Below, one piece after another: positions 10,237 through 18,717 of a DNA stretch of 64,000 bases. Made by a program: the position numbers and the translations under genes. Source of the DNA: Phialophora verrucosa (lineage: Eukaryota > Ascomycota > Eurotiomycetes > Chaetothyriales > Herpotrichiellaceae); the NCBI GenBank assembly GCA_002099365.1, contig MSED01000014.1, forward strand, positions 2,170,001 through 2,234,000, in the 5' to 3' direction. Each line of letters opens with the position of its first letter. Position 1 is the stretch's first letter. Below the pieces are notes generated by a model. The model was not told the origin of the DNA. It ran no database searches and saw nothing but the letters and a program-made list of their open reading frames with translations.

Positions 10237-12195
10237 ATGTCTGCTTCTCTCATGCATGCCCCGCCCATCGGGCTGGGTCTCTCGCCTACGAAGTCGAATC
10301 TTACACAGCAGATCGAACAGAGTGAAGGCGAGCGGACTCCCAGATCTTCCAGAACCACAGTGAAGGGCTCCCCAAAACCACGGTCACTCTCAGACGCCCC
10401 TAAGCCTGTGCTCTCACCTTCACCTGCTTTTCGAGAACCTTTGCGGCATGTATCCAAGGATGACTCGGTCCTCGCTTCTCCTTCGACGCCGACCCGACCC
10501 TCCACCCACGGCAGAGGACTGTCCCTCCACATGCCGTCGAAAGACGCGTCCGGGACCAACGCAGGCCCAACCATACCACGAATACCCCTATCCCCAAAGC
10601 TAGACTCGTCATATGTGTATGGCTCGCCATCTTCCATGGTCCCAAGGAGGTCAAGAGGGCTGGACTACGCAAGAGCATGCACAAACCTGCACCATTCGAC
10701 GTTGGCAGAGGCATCACCTGACGCATCGCCGATTACTGGAAGGGGTATACAAATACCACAAAGAAGGAGTGTGGGAAATACTATGCTTGATTCGCCGAGC
10801 AATCAATCAAGCGCACTATGGTCGTTGTCGAACGACAGGACAAACTTGTCCAGCTCCGTCAGCTCTATCAACATGTTGGGCTCGGATTCTGATTCTGATT
10901 CGAATAACTCTTCAGACGACATGGCGATCGATCGCGAAATGGATGAAGTAATATTGAGCACTCCTGCCGCGTCGAGACTGAACCCTGGTCCGGTGCCCGG
11001 TTGGGTGAACAGCCCAGGCATGGAGTGGATGAACAACCAGCCGTCTCCAGCCCAAGCGAGCCTTATGAGCTTCCAGCCGAATCTGATGAGTTTCAGGAGA
11101 GCTCGGACGCGGAAGGGAAAGAGTCACCATAGCTCAAGCAGTGTCAGCATGAACAGCTCCAAGCCTTCACCAGGCCCTTTGTCTCCCGGAGTGCTGAAAA
11201 GTGTGGAGAACACGGGAGGCAGTTACTTTGGGACGGGCTTGACCAAACAACAAGTCCAGTCACGGCGTGAAAGTCTCAGCTTGGGGACAAACGATCTTCA
11301 TCTCTCCGATAGCGAAGATAATACCGTCTCTCGCGCCAACGCTGGACAGTCTCTGTCAGATATGGACGGCCCAAGTAACGACGACCCCAGGAAGGTCATC
11401 CGCAGAGCGGTGACTCGCAGAGGAAATCTGCTTCCCAAAACAAAAGGCTTCGCCCGTATCCGCGCTCAGCTTCTGGAGGAAGCTGCCCCCATCGAAAGCG
11501 AAGCGCGCCGCGAGGCAGAGGTTATTCGCCAGGTGCAGGACAATGACCCGACCATATCACAAGCGACTTCGCCGACCTTGCCTACACACGCTGTAAACAA
11601 CTTCGCGGTTGAACCCATAGAAGAATCGATCGAGGATATGGTCATGGACAACACCAAAACCCTGCTACCGCCCGACAGCTTCAGCCGACAGGCAGAGAGG
11701 AATTCTGCCGGGGTTGGTTTCTGGAACGGCTTTGATGAGCGGTACCGTACCCCACCACCTTCTCTGCTGCCCCGAGAAAGCTCTTCGGTCATCAGTGACG
11801 ACCTCCTGGACACTCCTGGGTCCTTCGATAACCCGGCTCTCAAACACTTCAACCGTTCTAGATCGAGGTCAACAACGCCTCTGGCGCACAACCCACCCAT
11901 GGCGGGAGATATTGCACGGCGAGTCAACAACAAGCGCCGTAGAGAAGAGGACTTCGACCCATTGTACACCAAACGCCGAGCAGTGTCGCCGGGGATGAGT
12001 GTCCAAAGCAGCCCTATATTGCCCCAGAGCCCTGTTCTTACCAGCGACAAAACATGGTCCAAGCTGCCGCCGAAGGGAGGAAACGGACATGCCGATCGCA
12101 GCAATAGTGGAAGCAGTCTTAATGGGGCTAAGAAGATTGGTCTTCAAGGCATGACCGAGACGAACGAAGCCATCATGAGCATGAGCATCGACTAA
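10237..12195 (+). CDS. Conserved disordered Ser-rich protein, probably nuclear
   Basis: Single-exon ORF of 652 aa from ATG 10237. Most of it is low-complexity Ser/Pro-rich sequence with many SP and TP sites, expected to be disordered and heavily phosphorylated. Two stretches look constrained. One is RRSRGLDYARACTNLHHSTL (around residues 138-157) and is followed by GRGIQIPQRR. The other is VIRRAVTRRGNLLPKTKGFA plus a charged helix with EARREAEVIRQVQ (around 385-430). A bipartite basic cluster NNKRRREEDFDPLYTKRR near residue 565 is a plausible nuclear localisation signal, and an SDSDSD acidic patch sits near residue 210. I recall orthologues with this architecture across Pezizomycotina but no established name or function. 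Start is supported by the MSA...LSPTKSNLT opening, which matches that family. Function unknown; regulatory role is inference. Confidence 0.85.
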   Translation: MSASLMHAPPIGLGLSPTKSNLTQQIEQSEGERTPRSSRTTVKGSPKPRSLSDAPKPVLSPSPAFREPLRHVSKDDSVLASPSTPTRPSTHGRGLSLHMPSKDASGTNAGPTIPRIPLSPKLDSSYVYGSPSSMVPRRSRGLDYARACTNLHHSTLAEASPDASPITGRGIQIPQRRSVGNTMLDSPSNQSSALWSLSNDRTNLSSSVSSINMLGSDSDSDSNNSSDDMAIDREMDEVILSTPAASRLNPGPVPGWVNSPGMEWMNNQPSPAQASLMSFQPNLMSFRRARTRKGKSHHSSSSVSMNSSKPSPGPLSPGVLKSVENTGGSYFGTGLTKQQVQSRRESLSLGTNDLHLSDSEDNTVSRANAGQSLSDMDGPSNDDPRKVIRRAVTRRGNLLPKTKGFARIRAQLLEEAAPIESEARREAEVIRQVQDNDPTISQATSPTLPTHAVNNFAVEPIEESIEDMVMDNTKTLLPPDSFSRQAERNSAGVGFWNGFDERYRTPPPSLLPRESSSVISDDLLDTPGSFDNPALKHFNRSRSRSTTPLAHNPPMAGDIARRVNNKRRREEDFDPLYTKRRAVSPGMSVQSSPILPQSPVLTSDKTWSKLPPKGGNGHADRSNSGSSLNGAKKIGLQGMTETNEAIMSMSID

Positions 12196-12570
12196 TAATG
12201 GTCGACCATATTCCGGACAATTCGATAAGCGAGGCGTTTTGCTGGGTCAAATTGGTGACTGCTGCTTCACATGACGATAATGTACACAGTATGAGAGCTG
12301 AGTTCCAAGTGCTCGCCGGAGCCGTATACACTCCGTGCTAAAAGCCATATGATTAATAACATTTTAACGAGCTGCGAACGCACTTTGTCCCAGTTTCTCC
12401 TTCGTAGTCCATCTGAAGCCTTGCCCCGCGTGAGGCTGCACCGCGCCGCAGAGGAGACCGGCTGCTCCTTCCTGACCACGGCGCGACCTTCAAGCCGCTC
12501 TCCAAACAGCAGACCCATTGCAGAACCGCACAACCACACTTATCCTCTGCAACATTCGTAGCCCGGCAAG
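12196..12570. other. Intergenic, 375 bp
   Basis: Terminator of the Ser-rich gene and promoter of the capping-protein gene. No other feature seen. Confidence 0.6.
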
Positions 12571-13509
12571 ATGGGATCGACCGGTAATATCACTTCATCG
12601 TTCATCGAGGGGGCGCCGCCGGGCGAGATACAGGACGTGGTCAAGGACATCAAGATCCTCACTTCAGACGACGACCCAGCTCTCATCACGAAACTGAAGC
12701 CGGCGTTTGAGAAATACAATGAAGATCAGATGGTTGCAGTGAAACTACCAGGCGCAAGCGACTATGTATGAGCACCTGCAGTGGCTCCCTCATTACCCCA
12801 GCTGGTGCCGTGTCGCCAGCTTGCTGAGTTCAGGCTGACACTTCGCCCTCGCCTCCAGGTTCTCATCTCCTCGCACAACAAGCTGGCCTCGGGTCAGTCA
12901 CAATACTACGACAGTGCATCGTCGACATCCTTCAGCTTCGATCACACGGCGCAAAAACCCTCTTCGCCGCAATCCTACACCCACGACACACAGCATTCGT
13001 CGCTGATTTCCTCGCTCTTAAAACTCCTCGCCGCACACGTCGCCGAGCACTACCCCCCTACGTCTTCACCGTCGGCGTATACCGTCTGCGCAACGCCCGA
13101 TGACTCCAAAGTCGCGATCCTGATAAGCAGTCTGAAAGCCTCACCGAAGAACTTCCTCAGTGGCCGGTGGAGGACGAGTTTCCTGTACGACCCCTCCGCG
13201 AACACCCTCTCCGGGAACATCAGAGTCGACGTGCATTATTACGAAGACGGCAATGTGGCTCTCGCGACGTCCAAATCCTTCTCCAACGTCGCGGTGGAAG
13301 GTGGTGGCAGTGCAGACAGTGTGATTCGCAAACTTGCCGCGATCGAGAAACAATATCAAGAGGAGGTGAATAGGACGATTGTGGGCATGAACGAGACGAG
13401 TTTCAAGGCGCTGAGACGGCAGTTGCCCGTGACGAGACAGAAGGTGGAGTGGGAGAAGATCAGGGGATATGGCCTAGGAGGGGATCTGAGGGGCGAGGGG
13501 AAGAGGTAG
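12571..13509 (+). CDS. CAP1: F-actin capping protein alpha subunit
   Basis: Two exons, 12571-12765 and 12859-13509, separated by a 93-nt intron (GTATGA...CCAG), give 281 aa, the usual length for CapZ alpha. The protein pairs with the beta subunit and caps barbed ends of actin filaments in the cytoplasm and at cortical patches. Family hallmarks are FIEGAPPGEIQDVVKDIK at the N-terminus, LSGRWRTSFLYDP in the middle beta-sheet, VHYYEDGNVAL, and the C-terminal LRRQLPVTRQKVEWEKI just before the actin-binding tail. The first exon ends on a codon boundary after ...SDY and translation continues VLISSHN, which fits the family alignment. No abnormality seen. Confidence 0.95.
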
Positions 13510-13932
13510 GATCGGGAGGGAGGAAGATCTGTTCAGGGGCCTTGCAGAAGGAAGCATTGAGTATGGATGCATGGGAAGCGGATCGCATCGACTATGGATG
13601 CACGGGAAGCCGAACGAGGGTGCTCGAGGACATCAGCTATACCCGCAACGACGGGGAATATGATGGGAATATCGCTGCATCATTCAGGGCGGCAGCTCTC
13701 GTGATGCTGCCGCGTTCTCGGACCATTCATAGGAATGCTCGCGGTGCGATCGTCTCGCGGACCATGTCCCATTCACCACGATCATCCTCAGTGATGGATG
13801 GCCTAGGGCCGAGCAAAAGCTGAGACCACGCCTGCTTTTGTGGAGGACCTCGTCACCACGTTTGACCATAACAAGCGTGCATTGCCGAGGTGTCCTTCGT
13901 CCTATAACCCAAACGTAACGTCTTTGCGCAGG
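13510..13932. other. Convergent intergenic, 423 bp
   Basis: 3' ends of capping protein and glutathione transferase face each other here. It holds a short direct repeat described separately. Confidence 0.6.
13562..13610. repeat. 18-bp direct repeat, two copies
   Basis: TATGGATGCA(T/C)GGGAAGC occurs at 13562-13579 and 13593-13610 with one mismatch and a 31-bp period. It lies in the convergent 3' region and has no evident function. Confidence 0.7.
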
Positions 13933-14934
13933 TCATGGTAGACTCCTCCCAGCTCTCGTGGCCTGGCCAACTTGGCTTTGGGTTTGGTCCTCGGCATATC
14001 TTTTATAGGCATCGATATACTGTTCCCTATCACTCAGCGTATCCAGCACGCTCTCCCGCTCCCCCACCGCTTTGGCCCACTTCCTCCATCTGTTCCAGAC
14101 TGCCTCGTCCTCACCACCTTGGCCGGGCTCGGGAATGCCCACTCCGCCTTTATACACATCGAACAGAAACATCCTGCACAGCCACGGCGCGAGCATGACA
14201 TCCACCATGCTGAACCGGTCGCCCAGGAAGAACGGACCACCCTCGGCATCAAGCGCCCGCACAAACGTCTTGATATGGCCGAGAAACTCCTCCCGCGCCT
14301 CGTGCAGCGAGTAGGCCTTGGCGTCCGTGTGCTGCATGAAGCGATAAAACGCGGGGATGATGCGCGTGGAGATGTGGTCGATCCAGATCCGACACTTGGC
14401 CCGCAAGTACGCGTCCTCCTTGCCGCGCGGCAGGAGGTCGCGCCCGTGCCGCGCCTCCTCGTCGTACACCTCGTCCAGGTACTCGCAGATGACTTGGCTC
14501 TCGTAGAGCGGCTTCTGCTCCTTCCCCTGGCCGTCCACCGGGACGGCCAGCGTGGGCACCAATCCGCGCGGGTTGAGTTTCAGAAAGTCTGGGTCTTTGT
14601 GGTACGGGTTGATCTCGAAGTACTGGTGGGGGATACGCTTCTCGTGCAGCGTGATCCACGAGCGTTGCACGAAGGGGCAGAACCACCCTCCATACAGGAT
14701 CAGCGGGTGGGGAGAGGAATGGGAGGCCGCGAATTTGGCCGCCCGGCCCGAGGTGTGTTTGTGGAGAGAGGTGTCGACGCTGCCCATTTTGCGGGAGGAA
14801 GAGGAAGAGAACAGACGTGGACGAGGGCGCGGAGAGGGCTGCTGTCCCACGAGAAGAGAGGTACTCGTAATAACTTGAAGATGGAGGGTTCTGGCGATGT
14901 TTGGGCGAAGAAGGGAGGGGAACAGGGAAGTCAT
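13933..14934 (-). CDS. Omega-class glutathione S-transferase-like
   Basis: Single exon; the frame is open to an ATG at 14958, and I take the second ATG at 14934 (333 aa), with a third at 14787. The thioredoxin-fold N-domain carries the active-site motif WFCPFVQRSWITL, in which Cys-Pro-Phe is the catalytic signature of omega GSTs and dehydroascorbate/thiol reductases. Then come NPRGLVPTLAVP and the glutathione-binding ESQVICEYLDE. The C-terminal helical domain includes FFLGDRFSMVDVMLAPWL. The segment from 14934 to 14787 (MTSLFPSLLRP then Ser/Arg-rich) looks like a mitochondrial presequence, while starting at MGSVDTSLHKH would give a cytosolic form. Likely role: glutathione-dependent reduction or deglutathionylation under oxidative stress. 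Family call is firm, exact substrate unknown. Confidence 0.88.
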   Translation of the reverse strand: MTSLFPSLLRPNIARTLHLQVITSTSLLVGQQPSPRPRPRLFSSSSSRKMGSVDTSLHKHTSGRAAKFAASHSSPHPLILYGGWFCPFVQRSWITLHEKRIPHQYFEINPYHKDPDFLKLNPRGLVPTLAVPVDGQGKEQKPLYESQVICEYLDEVYDEEARHGRDLLPRGKEDAYLRAKCRIWIDHISTRIIPAFYRFMQHTDAKAYSLHEAREEFLGHIKTFVRALDAEGGPFFLGDRFSMVDVMLAPWLCRMFLFDVYKGGVGIPEPGQGGEDEAVWNRWRKWAKAVGERESVLDTLSDREQYIDAYKRYAEDQTQSQVGQATRAGRSLP

Positions 14935-15817
14935 GCCATGGGAACACCAACAGTACAAGTACGAGTACGCGATGGTTTGGAAGAAAACGCGATAGTAGAG
15001 CCTGCCTGATGGTGTGTGCTGTACATGTTGTAATACTGAGCAAATGCGCGGCTGATCTGGCAGCAGAATAACGATGACGTCGAAGTTTTGTGGTCGGCGA
15101 TGTCGGCAGCATCGGCGAGGGATCGCTTACATAAGTGCCTTTTTCTGGAGGACGATGATCGCCACAATCACTTACTCATAGTTACTCGTATTTGTGCTCC
15201 AGCTACTGGAAACACTATCACCGGGTGGTGCGTCGAGGGTGCTCATTGTCGTTGTGTACTCGTAGTCAGCGGCTCAGGAGCGGCATGCTGGGTACAAAAT
15301 GACCCGACGGATGGGATTGCCCGCGGATGAACGAGGCGCACGGTGCTGTACGAGGTAGGAGATCCCTTTACCAAGTACTCTATCCAGTACAAGTAGAAGG
15401 ACTCGTAGGTGTGATGAAGCCGATTCCTCACTCGCCGACCGCAGCCATACCGGAAAATCCTCGAATGTTCTTTTGCTAGAGGCTGCGGGTCTAGAACAGT
15501 ACGCAAACAGATACTGTGCGCGCGCACGCTCCCTCGTAAAGGCCAGGCTGGCATTCAGTCAGGGGCAAAAATAGGGAGTGCAAAGGCCACCTATAACGTG
15601 CTGCCAAGGTGCCCCTAGGCTGGCTTTTGGGGGCCCCCCATTTTTGCGGCTTTCGAGTGCCTTCCGCCAGTGAAGATCGTGGAAAAGGACAGCGTATCGA
15701 TAACTGCGGCTTTGGCTCCTGGCAATAAATATTTCCTCCACGATTGCGGTCGCTCCTCGATCTCTTCCCTTTACTTCACAGTCCCTCTCATTGTCTTGTT
15801 TCTTTCTTACAGACACC
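14935..15817. promoter_or_regulatory. Divergent promoter, GST / BiP
   Basis: About 880 bp between the GST start and BiP start. It contains several TACTCGTA-type motifs (15183-15190, 15257-15264, complement at 14961-14967), a GGGGGCCCCCC palindrome near 15629-15640, and a UPRE-like site at 15681-15702. A CAATAAATATTT stretch near 15722-15733 may act as a TATA-like element. Confidence 0.5.
15681..15702 (+). promoter_or_regulatory. UPRE-like Hac1-binding element of BiP
   Basis: The 22 bases starting GGAA and containing the core GGACAGCGTATCGA match the yeast KAR2 unfolded-protein-response element (as I remember it) at 18 of 22 positions, differing at positions 5, 6, 16 and 21. It lies 116-137 bp upstream of the BiP start codon, where a Hac1-driven enhancer is expected. 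Binding itself is inferred. Confidence 0.6.
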
Positions 15818-17945
15818 ATGGCGTCCGGTAACGTCCAGCGTCGACCGCGCAGAACAACCACCTCTGCACTGCAGTGGACCACTCTCTTCTACCTCCTCCT
15901 CATCTTTGTCTGTCCCTTGGCTTTGATCGGTAGAGCAAATGCTGAAGATCAGGCACCTCTAAACGACTCAGATACAAACTATGGCACCGTCATTGGTATC
16001 GATCTGGGCACCACATACTCCTGCGTCGGTGTGATGCAGAACGGAAAAGTCGAGATCATTGTCAACGACCAAGGAAATCGGATCACCCCTTCATACGTGG
16101 CCTTTACAGACGAAGAGCGCTTAGTAGGGGACGCAGCAAAGAATCAATATGCTTCGAATCCCACGAGAACCATCTTTGACATCAAGTGAGCATCTCGTTC
16201 TCCTCGCCTCGTCTCGCGTGCATTGTTGCTGACATGAGATATCTAGACGTTTGATCGGGCGGAAATACGACGACAAGGACGTCCAACGAGACGTCAAACA
16301 CTTCCCCTTCAAGGTTGTCAACAAGGATGGCAAGCCTGTGGTCAATGTCGAAGTCAATGGCCAACCGAAGACCTTCAGCCCTGAGGAGGTTTCGGCAATG
16401 GTTCTGGGCAAGATGAAGGAAGTCGCAGAGGCATACCTAGGGAAGAAGGTCACACACGCTGTCGTCACAGTCCCGGCATACTTCAACGACGCCCAAAGAC
16501 AGGCTACTAAAGACGCCGGCACCATCGCCGGCCTGAACGTTCTCCGTGTTGTCAACGAACCCACTGCCGCAGCTCTTGCCTATGGTCTCGACAAGAAGGG
16601 CAAGGAGAGCCAGATCATCGTCTACGATCTTGGTGGCGGCACCTTCGATGTGTCACTTCTCTCGATTGAAGACGGTGTCTTCGAAGTCTTGGCTACTGCC
16701 GGTGACACCCACCTTGGTGGTGAGGATTTCGATCAGCGAGTCATCGACTACTTTGTCAAGAAATACAACAAGGAAAACGATGTCGACATCCGTAAGGACC
16801 TCAAGACCATGGGCAAGCTCAAGCGTGAAGTCGAGCGAGCCAAGCGAACCCTCTCGTCCCAAATGTCCACGCGCATCGAAATCGAGGCCTTCCACGGTGG
16901 CAAGGACTTCTCCGAGACCTTGACCAGAGCCAAGTTCGAAGAGCTCAATATGGACCTGTTCAAGAAGACCCTCAAACCAGTGGAACAGGTGCTCAAGGAC
17001 GCCAAAGTCAAGAAAGCCGACATTGATGACATCGTCCTCATTGGCGGCTCGACACGTATCCCGAAGGTTCAGTCGATGATTGAGGAGTACTTTGGTGGGA
17101 AGAAAGCAAGCAAGGGCATCAACCCTGATGAGGCTGTGGCGTTCGGCGCGGCTGTTCAAGCCGGTATCCTCACCGGTGAAGCCAACACGGAGGAGCTTAT
17201 TCTCATGGATGTCAACCCTCTTACCCTTGGAATCGAAACCACCGGTGGTGTCATGACCAAGCTCATTCCCCGCAACACCCTTGTCCCGACCAAGAAGGCC
17301 CAGATCTTCTCCACGGCTGCGGATAATCAGCCGGTTGTCTTGATCCAGGTGTTCGAAGGCGAACGAGCCATGACCAAGGACAACAACTTGTTGGGCAAGT
17401 TCGAGCTGACCGGCATTCCGCCCGCGCCTCGTGGCGTTCCTCAGATTGAAGTGTCTTTCGAACTTGACGCAAACGGCATTCTCAAGGTCACGGCCGGCGA
17501 CAAAGGCACCGGCAAGGCAGAGTCCATCACGATCACCAACGACAAAGGACGCCTGACACAGGACGAGATCGACCGAATGGTTGCTGAAGCCGAAGAGTTC
17601 GCCGAGGCCGACAAGGCCTTCAAGGAGAAGATTGATGCTCGCAACAAGTTGGAGAACTATGCCTCGTCACTGAAGAACCAGGTCAACGACGAAGAAGGTC
17701 TCGGTGGCAAGATTGACGACGAGGACAAGGAGACCCTTCTCGACGCTGTCAAGGAAACTCAAGATTGGCTCTCTGAGAATGCCGATTCGGCCGACAAGGA
17801 TGACTTTGATGAGCAATTTGAGAAGCTTTCGCAAGTCGCATACCCGATCTCAAGCAAGCTGTACAGTGGAGGTGGTGGCGCCGGCGGTATGCCAGATTAT
17901 GGGGATGACGATGACGACGACACTTACGGACACGATGAACTGTGA
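15818..17945 (+). CDS. KAR2: ER Hsp70 chaperone BiP/Kar2
   Basis: Two exons, 15818-16185 and 16247-17945, with a 61-nt intron (GTGAGC...CTAG), encode 688 aa. The start ATG sits in a strong context (CACCATGG). An N-terminal hydrophobic segment (LFYLLLIFVCPLALIG, about residues 32-47) directs entry to the ER. The ATPase domain begins GTVIGIDLGTTYSCVGV and contains DLGGGTFDVSLL and IGGSTRIPK. The peptide-binding domain follows, then an acidic Gly-rich tail ending HDEL, the ER retrieval signal. BiP folds and translocates secretory proteins, and buffers the unfolded-protein sensor Ire1. A UPRE-like element upstream fits stress induction. Length and domain order are normal for the family; codon use appears optimised, as expected for an abundant protein. 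Confidence 0.98.
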
Positions 17946-18685
17946 GGGGGCGTCGTCGGAATGGGGAACGGGCATGACATTTTTGTACCAGCGTTATGAA
18001 TTGATTGCAAGCATCTAGACGTGCTCGACAGGAAGGAAAGGTCGGGTATGGCACAACGGCGTTGGCTTGTCCTTACTTTGTGTCTTGTACCACGAAGGCG
18101 AGGGGCGGATGCAAGCAAGATGAAAAATGCAATTGAACTTGAACTTGAACCTGAGCAACCCTGAGACCTTTGACCACCTCTGATCTTTCCTAGTCGAGTC
18201 ATGCCGGACCCTCATGTCTACACCGTACTCGTACTCTCACTTCCTTCTTTGCAGTCACTATGACCGTTCCCAGACTCCGTCCGGTCTCGAAAAACCTCAC
18301 CTGACGACAACCATCCGCACAATCTCACAAAGATGCACGCCCTCAACTCGGCCACTGCCCTCCGCTCCGCACGGATAGAGTGGGTGGGTGAAACGTAGAT
18401 TGAGAGTGTAGATTGGGAGTGTAGATAGAGAGTGTAGATTGAGAGGCGTACGAATGAGCACGGGGATGGGGGTACATATCTAGACGAGCGTTCTTGTTTG
18501 GTATTCTAGCTGCAGATTACCGTAACTGTTCATGACTTTGTACTCGTGGCCTCGCCTAGATTCTACCATCAGCGATATGGAGTTACCTGTCAAGCAGTCC
18601 TGCCAACACATCCCATTATCACATGGCCCCCTTCTTTAACTCAGTAATTGAAGTTCTCGAAATTAATCACCAACCCTTCTCGACC
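17946..18685. other. Convergent intergenic with repeats, 740 bp
   Basis: Lies between the BiP stop and the flavin-reductase stop. It contains a 4 x 13-bp tandem array and the extra copy of a 45-bp duplication, both listed separately. Confidence 0.65.
18395..18446. repeat. Tandem array, 4 x 13 bp
   Basis: Four contiguous units of GTAGATTGAGAGT (variants GTAGATTGGGAGT, GTAGATAGAGAGT and GTAGATTGAGAGG), with no spacer bases. A minisatellite-like array in the 3' region between convergent genes. Confidence 0.85.
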
Positions 18686-18717
18686 TCAGTAATCGAAGTT
18701 CTCGAAATTAATCACCA
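18640..18717. repeat. 45-bp tandem duplication at a gene's 3' end
   Basis: A 33-bp block beginning CTCAGTAAT(T/C)GAAG occurs at 18640-18672 and 18685-18717 with one mismatch and period 45. The second copy contains the last codons and TGA stop of the flavin-reductase gene; the first is an extra copy just downstream of it. Confidence 0.85.

Noticed and set aside
13972..15009. 345-aa plus-strand ORF across the GST gene
   Set aside because: Complementary-strand shadow of a GC-rich coding exon; no family features, while the minus strand has clear GST motifs.
14249..15112. 287-aa minus-strand ORF overlapping the GST
   Set aside because: Alternative frame of the GST gene, Pro/Arg/Ala-rich without motifs.
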